Assembly: GCA_018335615.1 (NCBI GenBank)
Contig: JAGXRS010000454.1
Span: 1-7,170, forward strand
From: Hydrogenophaga sp.
Lineage (GTDB): Bacteria > Pseudomonadota > Gammaproteobacteria > Burkholderiales > Burkholderiaceae_C
Reading direction: 5' to 3'
Length of the DNA stretch: 7,170 bases
Shown here: positions 1-5,561 of the stretch, piece by piece
Numbering within the stretch: the stretch's first letter is position 1
Layout of the letters: the number at the start of each line of letters is the position of its first letter
The notes under the pieces: model-generated
What the model saw: the letters and a program-made list of their open reading frames with translations, nothing else
Database searches by the model: none
Told to the model about the DNA's origin: nothing
Translations under genes and position numbers: made by a program

Positions 1-273
1 ACGCGCGTGCGCGCCTGCCTGTGGTTCGCCGGTGAGCCAGGGGTAGGCCTCGCCCGCCAGGTGCAGGCTGCGGTCGTAGAGCGCGTTGAAACCTTCGGTG
101 CCGATGATCACCACCAGGCCGGCGGCGAGCCGCTCCCAGAGGTCGACCGCGACGTCGACCACCTGCGCTGGCTGGCGGCCGAGCAGGCAGGCGATCACAT
201 CGCGGTGGTTTGGCGGTTCGTTGGATGGTGTGCCGCCCGCCGTCGGCTTGGGGTTCGGTTCGTTGTGCTTCAT
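1..273 (-). CDS. Uncharacterised small protein, N-terminal 91 codons (runs off left edge)
   Basis: An open minus-strand frame runs from an ATG at 273-271 to the window edge without a stop. It shows 91 residues, so the gene is incomplete at its 3' end. Residues 1-22 are polar and rich in Pro, Asn and Gly, probably disordered. The ordered part begins near residue 23 and contains DLWERLAAGLVVIIGTEGFN and then LYDRSLHLAGEAYPWL, predicted amphipathic helices. No signal peptide, membrane helix, Hpt His motif or DNA-binding motif is visible. The ATG overlaps the TGA of the upstream hybrid kinase (ATGA) and has no convincing Shine-Dalgarno directly before it, so it is probably translated by coupling to the kinase. 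I recall similar short conserved hypotheticals next to kinases in Burkholderiales, but I cannot name a family. A role as a kinase partner or accessory protein is inference from position. The reading frame is well supported; the function is unknown. Confidence 0.72.
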   Translation of the reverse strand, partial: MKHNEPNPKPTAGGTPSNEPPNHRDVIACLLGRQPAQVVDVAVDLWERLAAGLVVIIGTEGFNALYDRSLHLAGEAYPWLTGEPQAGAHAR

Positions 274-1721
274 CGGGCGGCTTCATTCCCGGGAAGGCCG
301 AGCAGCGCCAGCAGGGCCGGGGGGGCCACCGGCTTGACGAGGTAGTGGTCAAAGCCCGCCAGGAAGGCCTGTTCGCGGTGCTCGGGTTGGTCGTAAGCGC
401 TGATGGCAACGAGGCGCGCGGTCGAGTGGCCCGCGCGCAGCTGCCGGGCCACCTCCAGCCCGCTCATGCCGGGCAGCCCGATGTCGCAGCAGATCACCTC
501 GTGAGGGTTCGCACGGTCCCGCTGCAGCCCTTCGGGGCCGTCGTGTGCACAGGCCACTTCGTGCCCGGCCTTCATCAGGAATTCGCCGAGCGTGTGGTTG
601 ATGTCGTCGTTGTCGTCGATCAGCAGCACCCGTCGGGCCTGGAACGACGGGGCCGGGCGGTGCGGCGGGTGCCGGCTGTGTGCCGCTGTGGCGTCCGACT
701 CGTCGTCGTGGTGGGTCGTGGCCACCACGGGCAGGGTGATGACAAATTCGCTGCCCCGGTCAATCCCGGGGCTCAGCACATGCACGCTGCCGCCGTGCAG
801 CTGGGCGATGGTGCGCACCAGGCTCAGGCCGATGCCGAGCCCGCTGGCGAGCAGGCGCTCGCCCACGGGACCCTGCACGAACAGGTCGAACACGAAGGGC
901 TGCAGTTCCGGCGCGATGCCGATGCCCTCATCCCGCACCGACATGACCAGGTACTCGTCCACGAGCCGCGCGCCGACGTGGATCGTGGTCGCCTCGGGCG
1001 AGAACTTGGACGCGTTGAGGATGAGGTTGGAGAGCAGCTGGGACAGGCGGATGAAGTCGCCATCGAACCAGACGGCATCGCCCGGCAGCACCAGGTCCAC
1101 CAGCTGGTGGCGGGCATCCAGCACGGGCTGGCTGGTCTCGATGGCCTGGGACAGCAGCTGCGAGAGCAGCACGCGGGACTTCAGCACCCGGAAGCGGCCG
1201 GTGTTGATGCGCGTGGCGTCCATCAGATCGTCCACCAGCCGGTTCAGGTGGCCCGTCTGGCGCGCCAGAATGCCTTGCAGGCGCTGCAGCATGGGCGAGG
1301 CGTCGGGCACGCGCTTGAGCAGCTCGACGCTCATGATGATGGGCGCGAGGGGGTTGCGCAGTTCATGGGCCAGCATCGACAGGAAGAGGGTCTGCTTGCG
1401 GTGGGCCTCGGCCGTCTTGGTTTCGCGGGCGCTGGCGTCGAGCGAGGCGATGACCAGGTGCTCGTTGGCCTGTCTGAGGCTGCTCGCCAGACTTTCCAGC
1501 ACCTGGTTGTTGGCCTGTGGCAGGTCAAGCGAGGGCGCATCGGACAGGACCTTCTGCAGGTTCTGACGCAGCTGGTCGATTTCGTCGTTCACGTCGACCA
1601 CCAGTGCGCTCATCTTCGCGCGGGTCTGGGGCGTCAGGACGTCGCCGGCCGGGACGCCCAGCGGTTCGCCCGATGGTTGCGACCGATCCTCCGGAGAGGA
1701 CGGTACTTCCGAGCCTTGCAT
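270..1721 (-). CDS. Soluble hybrid sensor histidine kinase with C-terminal receiver domain
   Basis: This 483-residue cytoplasmic kinase should autophosphorylate on His and pass the phosphate to its own receiver Asp. Residues 1-35 are polar and disordered. Residues about 36-110 are helical with coiled-coil character. HisKA follows with the H-box LSMLAHELRNPLAP (phospho-acceptor His119). The HATPase domain shows the N-box SNLILNASKFSP (Asn232, Asn236), the G1 box DEGIGIA (Asp264) and the G2 box GLGIGLSL (294-300). After a His/Pro-rich linker (about 336-362) comes a receiver with acidic pair Asp369/Asp370, phospho-acceptor Asp413 (CCDIGLPGMSG), Ser441 and Lys463 (VKP). All catalytic positions are intact. 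There is no transmembrane segment, PAS, GAF or HAMP domain, so the input is unknown. AAGGA five bases before the ATG supports the start. The stop overlaps the start of the next gene. No output domain and no separate cognate regulator lie in the window. Confidence 0.95.
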   Translation of the reverse strand: MQGSEVPSSPEDRSQPSGEPLGVPAGDVLTPQTRAKMSALVVDVNDEIDQLRQNLQKVLSDAPSLDLPQANNQVLESLASSLRQANEHLVIASLDASARETKTAEAHRKQTLFLSMLAHELRNPLAPIIMSVELLKRVPDASPMLQRLQGILARQTGHLNRLVDDLMDATRINTGRFRVLKSRVLLSQLLSQAIETSQPVLDARHQLVDLVLPGDAVWFDGDFIRLSQLLSNLILNASKFSPEATTIHVGARLVDEYLVMSVRDEGIGIAPELQPFVFDLFVQGPVGERLLASGLGIGLSLVRTIAQLHGGSVHVLSPGIDRGSEFVITLPVVATTHHDDESDATAAHSRHPPHRPAPSFQARRVLLIDDNDDINHTLGEFLMKAGHEVACAHDGPEGLQRDRANPHEVICCDIGLPGMSGLEVARQLRAGHSTARLVAISAYDQPEHREQAFLAGFDHYLVKPVAPPALLALLGLPGNEAAR

Positions 1722-1726
1722 GTTTG

Positions 1727-1731
1727 TCCTT
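1727..1731 (-). promoter_or_regulatory. Ribosome binding site of the hybrid kinase
   Basis: On the minus strand the sequence AAGGA lies five bases before the ATG at 1721. This is a good Shine-Dalgarno match at normal spacing and supports this start over the internal Met at residue 37. Confidence 0.7.
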
Positions 1732-1766
1732 GACCGGGAGAGACCCCGACCAAAGAATCATGACAC

Positions 1767-1794
1767 AGAATAATTACGGTCCAGAGTGATGCAA
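1767..1794 (-). promoter_or_regulatory. Possible sigma-70 promoter of the hybrid kinase
   Basis: The spacer between rlhA and the kinase is clearly more AT-rich than its surroundings around 1750-1800. Reading the minus strand, TTGCAT (1794-1789) and TATTCT (1772-1767) are separated by 16 bases, about 45 bases upstream of the kinase ATG. The -35 matches consensus at three of six positions and the -10 at four of six, so the exact hexamers are uncertain. Other registers in the same AT-rich tract are possible. The local composition is the stronger argument. Confidence 0.3.
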
Positions 1795-1863
1795 CAAATC
1801 GTAACGACGTTCGCCGAAGGGTCCTCGCCCGACAGCAGGTCTTAACTGTGCGGAGTCAGCACC

Positions 1864-3843
1864 TCAGGCCGCGGCGCGTGTTCCCGGCCGGGTGCGGTAG
1901 AAGGTCAACGGGCTGGTCTGGCCTGCCTTGAGCACCGCCGGCTTCATCTTGCCCACCACATGCATCTCGCAGGGCTTGCAGTCGAAGCGCAGGGTGAGCT
2001 TCTCGTTGCCGTGGATGAGCTGCATGGGCTCGGCCTTGACGGTTCCCTGCACGCCGGTGACGCCCTTGGCCTGCTTGGGGCAGAGGCTGAGCGAGAAGCG
2101 CACGCAGTGCTTGGTGATCATGAGGCTCACCTCGCCGGTTTCCTCCTGGCTCTCGTAGGCGGCGGCGATCACCTTCACGCCGTGTTTCGCGTAGAAATCG
2201 CGTGCCTTGTGATTGAACACATTGGCGAGGTAGGTGAGCGTGTCTTCCGGGTAGGGCGCGGGCGGCTCTACCGGCACAGCGCGCGGCAGGCGGGTCCAGG
2301 CGGCGGCGCGGGCGGCTTCCAGCGCCTCGATGGCCTCGCGGCGCAGCGGGTTGAGCAGGGAGGCGGGCACAAAGCGCGGGCCCGAGAGGTTCAGCGCCAC
2401 GTCGATGGGCTCGAAGACCGTGTCGCCCAGACGGGCCAGGCTTTCTCGAAGCTTGGCGTCGGCCTGCGCCGGGTCCTTGGCGGCCTCCAGTTTGCAGGGC
2501 AGGTGGGCGGTGGCGCTGTGGCCGTCCTCGTCGGTGACGGTGAGACTCAGGCCTTGCGGTGTTTCGTCCAGCCGCAGCCAGATGCCCATGCGGCGCTCGG
2601 CCGATTTCCTCTCCAGCGTGCGCACCCAGTCCATGTCGCGGTTGCGGTTGACGACCGTGTTCTTGCGCAGGTCTTTCAGGGTATCGATCGGGTCCTTGGG
2701 ATACACGCGCCAGCGCGGGCTGCCGGGCGGGCCCAGGCGCTCGGCCCGGTTGATCTGCAGGCCGGTGAGTTCCTTCTGCAGGTCCAGGTAGCACAGGCCG
2801 TCGCCGTTGTGGATCACCGTGGCGGCGTCGTCGGTTTCCAGCTCGACACAGTCGGGGCCGACCTTGGTCACGTAGCCGATGGGCCGCCCGGGGTTCTTGG
2901 GCGTGTCGAAGGCGCCGATGTCGTCCTGGCGGCCCTGCACGAAGTAGTCGGTGAATTCGCGGTTGAAGTTCTGGTCGGGGTCGGGCGTGAAGCCGAAGGT
3001 GCAGCGCCCGCTGGAGGATCGGGCCAGTTCCGGCCGGTCTTCGAGGATCTGGTCGAGCAGCACGCGGTAGTGTGCGGTGATGTTCTTCACATAGGCCATG
3101 TCCTTGTAGCGGCCCTCGATCTTGAAGCTGCGCGCGCCGGCGTCGATCAGCGCGCGCAGGTTGTCGCTCTGGTTGTTGTCTTTCATGCTCAGCACGTGCT
3201 TGTCGTGCGCGACGATGCGACCCTGGCTGTCTTTCACTTCGTAGGGAAGGCGGCAGGCCTGCGAGCAGTCGCCGCGGTTGGCGCTGCGGCCGGTGTGGGC
3301 GTGGCTGATGAAGCACTGGCCGCTGTAGGCCACGCAGAGCGCGCCGTGGATGAAGAACTCCAGCGTGCAGCGCTCGGGGTCGGTGGCGGCGCGGATGTCG
3401 GCAATCTGCTGCAGCGTGAGTTCGCGCGCCAGCACGATCTGGTTCAGCCCGGCGTCCTGCAGAAAGCGCGCTTTCTCGGGCGTGCGGATGTCGGTCTGGG
3501 TGCTGGCGTGCAGCTGGATCGGCGGCAGGTCGATCTCCAGCAGGCCCATGTCCTGGATGATGAGCGCGTCCACCCCGGCGTCATACAGCTGCCAGGCCAG
3601 CTTGCGCGCGGGCTCCAGTTCGTCGTCGCGCAGGATGGTGTTCATCGTCACGAAGATGCGGCTGCCGAAGCGGTGGGCATGTTTCGCCAGCCGGCCGATC
3701 TCTTTCACCGAGTTGTCCGCGCTGGTGCGCGCGCCGAAGGACGGGCCCCCGATGTAGACCGCGTCGGCCCCGTGGTGGATGGCCTCGATGCCGATGTCGG
3801 CGTCGCGGGCGGGGCTGAGCAGTTCGATGTGGTGGGGCAGCAT
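1864..3843 (-). CDS. rlhA: 23S rRNA C2501 hydroxylase RlhA, U32 peptidase family (YdcP-like)
   Basis: This 659-residue protein belongs to the U32 'peptidase/collagenase-like' family. Length and sequence match E. coli RlhA (YdcP, about 653 residues), not the shorter YegQ/TrhP. RlhA is required for 5-hydroxycytidine at C2501 in the peptidyl-transferase centre of 23S rRNA, in a pathway needing prephenate and iron-sulphur biogenesis. The N-terminal TIM-barrel-like domain begins HIELLSPARDADIG and includes HHGADAVYIGGPSFGAR (24-39), HASTQTDIRT (112-121) and the U32 signature EFFIHGALCVAYSGQC (162-177), then RSANRGDCSQACRLPY (186-201). Cys170, 177, 193 and 197 are probable cluster or metal ligands. 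The C-terminal domain (from about 415, DUF3656 type) ends with a second Cys set: ITKHC, LCPKQ and DCKPCEMH (Cys580, 588, 622, 625). The start aligns with the E. coli protein, although the Shine-Dalgarno is weak. It is read divergently from the alpha/beta hydrolase. No truncation or frameshift is seen. Confidence 0.93.
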   Translation of the reverse strand: MLPHHIELLSPARDADIGIEAIHHGADAVYIGGPSFGARTSADNSVKEIGRLAKHAHRFGSRIFVTMNTILRDDELEPARKLAWQLYDAGVDALIIQDMGLLEIDLPPIQLHASTQTDIRTPEKARFLQDAGLNQIVLARELTLQQIADIRAATDPERCTLEFFIHGALCVAYSGQCFISHAHTGRSANRGDCSQACRLPYEVKDSQGRIVAHDKHVLSMKDNNQSDNLRALIDAGARSFKIEGRYKDMAYVKNITAHYRVLLDQILEDRPELARSSSGRCTFGFTPDPDQNFNREFTDYFVQGRQDDIGAFDTPKNPGRPIGYVTKVGPDCVELETDDAATVIHNGDGLCYLDLQKELTGLQINRAERLGPPGSPRWRVYPKDPIDTLKDLRKNTVVNRNRDMDWVRTLERKSAERRMGIWLRLDETPQGLSLTVTDEDGHSATAHLPCKLEAAKDPAQADAKLRESLARLGDTVFEPIDVALNLSGPRFVPASLLNPLRREAIEALEAARAAAWTRLPRAVPVEPPAPYPEDTLTYLANVFNHKARDFYAKHGVKVIAAAYESQEETGEVSLMITKHCVRFSLSLCPKQAKGVTGVQGTVKAEPMQLIHGNEKLTLRFDCKPCEMHVVGKMKPAVLKAGQTSPLTFYRTRPGTRAAA

Positions 3844-3860
3844 GGGCGTCTACGGGCAAA

Positions 3861-3883
3861 ATCGGGCCAAAAAACTGCCCGAT
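3861..3883. repeat. Perfect inverted repeat in the divergent rlhA/hydrolase spacer
   Basis: ATCGGGC (3861-3867) and GCCCGAT (3877-3883) form a perfect 7-bp inverted repeat around a nine-base loop containing six A's on the plus strand. It sits inside the 59-bp spacer between two divergent starts, so it could act as an operator for both genes. On the minus strand the stem is followed directly by a short T-run, so it could also fold as a weak attenuator in the rlhA leader. A second GCCCG copy just downstream on that strand allows a competing pairing. Which role applies, if any, cannot be decided from sequence. Confidence 0.5.
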
Positions 3884-3891
3884 ATTGTCCC

Positions 3892-3895
3892 GGAG
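3892..3895 (+). promoter_or_regulatory. Ribosome binding site deciding the hydrolase start
   Basis: GGAG lies seven bases before the ATG at 3903. This favours that ATG over the in-frame TTG at 3885, which would add only six residues and would start upstream of this site. Confidence 0.7.
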
Positions 3896-3902
3896 AACCG
3901 CC

Positions 3903-4733
3903 ATGTCTGCACCGCCCCACGCCCCTGATACCGCCATCGTCCTTGTGCACGGTTCCTGGCACGGGGCCTGGTGCTGGCGCCGCGTGCTGCCCTTGCTGCG
4001 CGGCGCGGGGGTGGACACGCACGCGGTCACGCTCACCGGCGTGGGCGAGCGCGCGCACCTGCTGAGCCCTGAAGTGGGCATCGACACCCATGTGCAGGAC
4101 GTGCTCGGGCTGATCGAGGCCGAAGAGCTGCAGCGCGTCGTGCTGGTGGGGCACAGCTACGCCGGCAACCTCATCACCTGCGTGGCCGACCGCCTGCAGC
4201 GCTCAAACCCAGGCCGGTTGGTGCATCTGGTGTACCTGGACGCCGGCATTCCCACGCCGGGCAGCAGCTGGAGCACGCCCCACACGCCCGAGACCGTGGC
4301 CAAACGCGTGGCCGAGGCACAGGCCAGCGGCGGCCTGAGCTTTCCGCCGCCGGATGCGAGCGTGTTCGGCCTGAGCGGCGCCGACCGCGACTGGGTCAAC
4401 CGCCGCCAGACGCCACAGCCCTTCCGCCTGTACCAGGAGCCCCTGCACTTCGACCCGGCGCTGGTGTGGGCGGTGCCCCACAGCTTCATCGACTGCACCG
4501 ATCCGCCGCTGGCCACCATCGACGCGGCGCGCCGGCGCGTGCGCAGCGAGTCCGGCTGGGATGTGTTCGAGCTGGCCACCGGGCACGACCCGATGGTGAG
4601 CGCGCCGCACGAACTGGCCGATCTGCTGCTGGACATCCACCGCCGTGCCAGCACCTCCGAGGACGGGGCTGCACACCCGCGGTCCGGCCCTTTGACCCGC
4701 GCAGGACAGGCCGAGACCGGTTCTGCGCCGTGA
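3903..4733 (+). CDS. Alpha/beta hydrolase, esterase-like (SABP2/hydroxynitrile-lyase type)
   Basis: This 276-residue cytoplasmic protein has the alpha/beta-hydrolase fold. The first strand and oxyanion loop are IVLVHGSWHGAWCW (12-25), a form typical of the plant SABP2, methylesterase and hydroxynitrile-lyase branch and its bacterial relatives. The nucleophile elbow is VGHSYAGN, with Ser85. The catalytic His is probably His228 in ATGHDPMVSAPHEL. The acid is less certain: Asp197 or Asp200 in FIDCTDPP are candidates. The family hydrolyses small esters, but the substrate here cannot be told. No signal peptide is present. Residues from about 249 to 276 form a polar Ser/Gly/Pro-rich tail beyond the expected end of the fold. 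The ATG is chosen because GGAG precedes it by seven bases. The gene is read divergently from rlhA and is followed immediately by a membrane acyltransferase-like gene, probably in one transcript. Confidence 0.9.
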   Translation: MSAPPHAPDTAIVLVHGSWHGAWCWRRVLPLLRGAGVDTHAVTLTGVGERAHLLSPEVGIDTHVQDVLGLIEAEELQRVVLVGHSYAGNLITCVADRLQRSNPGRLVHLVYLDAGIPTPGSSWSTPHTPETVAKRVAEAQASGGLSFPPPDASVFGLSGADRDWVNRRQTPQPFRLYQEPLHFDPALVWAVPHSFIDCTDPPLATIDAARRRVRSESGWDVFELATGHDPMVSAPHELADLLLDIHRRASTSEDGAAHPRSGPLTRAGQAETGSAP

Positions 4734-4744
4734 GCCGCCGGCAC

Positions 4745-5500
4745 ATGGCCGCACCTGATCGCCCGCCGCGGCTGGACCGCATCGACCTGCTGCGGGCGTT
4801 CGCCATGCTGTGGATGACGGCCTACCACTTCAGCTTTGATCTGAACCACTTCGGGCTCATCGCCCAAGACTTCTACCGCGACCCGTTCTGGACCACGCAA
4901 CGCAGCGCCATCGTGAGCCTGTTCCTGTTCACCGCCGGGCTGTCGCAGGCGGTGGCGCTGCAGCAGGGCCAGTCCGCCGGCCGATTCTGGCGGCGCTGGG
5001 TGCAGGTGGCGGGTGCGGCGCTGCTGGTGACGGCCGGTTCACTGCTCATGTTCCCGCGCAGCTTCATCACCTTTGGTGTGCTGCACGGCATTGCGGTGAT
5101 GCTCATCGTCGTGCGGCTCACGGCCGGCTGGGGTGCCTGGCGCTGGCCGCTGGGGGCCCTGGCCCTGGCGGCACCGCTGCTGGGTCCTGCGGCCATGGCG
5201 GCCTGGCCGGCGCTGGAGGTGCTCAACGGCCGCTGGCTGAACTGGATCGGCTTCATGAACCGCCTGCCCATCACCGAAGACTATGTGCCGCTGCTGCCCT
5301 GGCTGGGCGTGATGTGGTGGGGCATGGCGGCGGGGCAGTGGACGCTGCGCCACCGCCCGCACTGGCTGGGCACGCCCGGCGCCCGGGCGGGGAGCTTCAA
5401 GCGGGCGCTGGTATTGCTGGGTCGCTGGAGCCTGAGCTATTACCTGCTGCACCAGCCGGTGCTGCTGGGCCTGATCTGGCTGGCCACGCAGCTGGCCTGA
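4745..5500 (+). CDS. Integral membrane protein, HGSNAT_cat / DUF1624 acyltransferase-like
   Basis: This 251-residue inner-membrane protein has about seven predicted helices (near 13-33, 54-72, 85-103, 108-128, 135-157, 180-201 and 229-250). It opens with RIDLLRAFAMLWMTAYHFSF, typical of the heparan-alpha-glucosaminide N-acetyltransferase catalytic family (formerly DUF1624). The YHF His28 in the first helix corresponds to a conserved position in that family. FGVLHGIAVM (110-119), PLLPWLGVMWWG (182-193) and SYYLLHQPVL (231-240) are further family blocks. The family moves acyl groups across or at the membrane, but the bacterial acceptors are mostly unknown. The start is uncertain. The ATG at 4745 lies 11 bases after the hydrolase stop. 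An in-frame GTG at 4730 would add five residues and overlap that stop as GTGA. Neither has a strong Shine-Dalgarno, so coupling to the hydrolase is likely. The length is normal for the short bacterial members. Confidence 0.85.
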   Translation: MAAPDRPPRLDRIDLLRAFAMLWMTAYHFSFDLNHFGLIAQDFYRDPFWTTQRSAIVSLFLFTAGLSQAVALQQGQSAGRFWRRWVQVAGAALLVTAGSLLMFPRSFITFGVLHGIAVMLIVVRLTAGWGAWRWPLGALALAAPLLGPAAMAAWPALEVLNGRWLNWIGFMNRLPITEDYVPLLPWLGVMWWGMAAGQWTLRHRPHWLGTPGARAGSFKRALVLLGRWSLSYYLLHQPVLLGLIWLATQLA

Positions 5501-5512
5501 TCTGGCCTGATC
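5468..5512 (+). repeat. Short direct repeat across the acyltransferase stop codon
   Basis: The 13-mer GGCCTGATCTGGC occurs at 5468-5480 and again at 5494-5506, followed by a partial third copy GGCCTGATC at 5504-5512. The second copy contains the TGA stop of the membrane protein and is read in a different frame from the first. It may reflect a small local duplication or slippage; no function is evident. Confidence 0.5.
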
Positions 5513-5545
5513 CCCAGCCTGCGCCGGCCCGGCCCATGCGTGGCT

Positions 5546-5561
5546 CTCATGCGCACATGAG
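5546..5561. repeat. Small hairpin at the convergent gene junction
   Basis: CTCATG and CATGAG form a perfect 6-bp inverted repeat with a four-base loop, overlapping the last codons and stop of the aminotransferase. The converging genes end 46 bases apart and no T-run follows on either strand, so this is at best a weak or non-canonical terminator. Confidence 0.3.

Noticed and set aside
210..1733. Long plus-strand open frame (507 codons) opposite the kinase
   Set aside because: It is antisense to a kinase with every catalytic motif intact. Its product is rich in His, Gln, Val and Arg with no domain, as expected for the reverse complement of GC-rich coding sequence.
1811..1832. Imperfect hairpin after the rlhA stop as a terminator
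   Set aside because: Only three plus five pairs around an internal loop, including a G-T pair, and no T-run follows on the minus strand, so it is not a convincing intrinsic terminator.
1856..3316. Second minus-strand frame of 486 codons within rlhA
   Set aside because: It overlaps rlhA in another frame and its product is almost entirely Arg, Pro, Gly and His, a frame-shifted GC artefact.
1960..4065. Very long plus-strand open frame (701 codons) opposite rlhA
   Set aside because: It mirrors the rlhA codon pattern, runs through the divergent spacer into the hydrolase in a wrong frame, and shows only the Gly/Val/His/Gln-rich composition of an antisense shadow.
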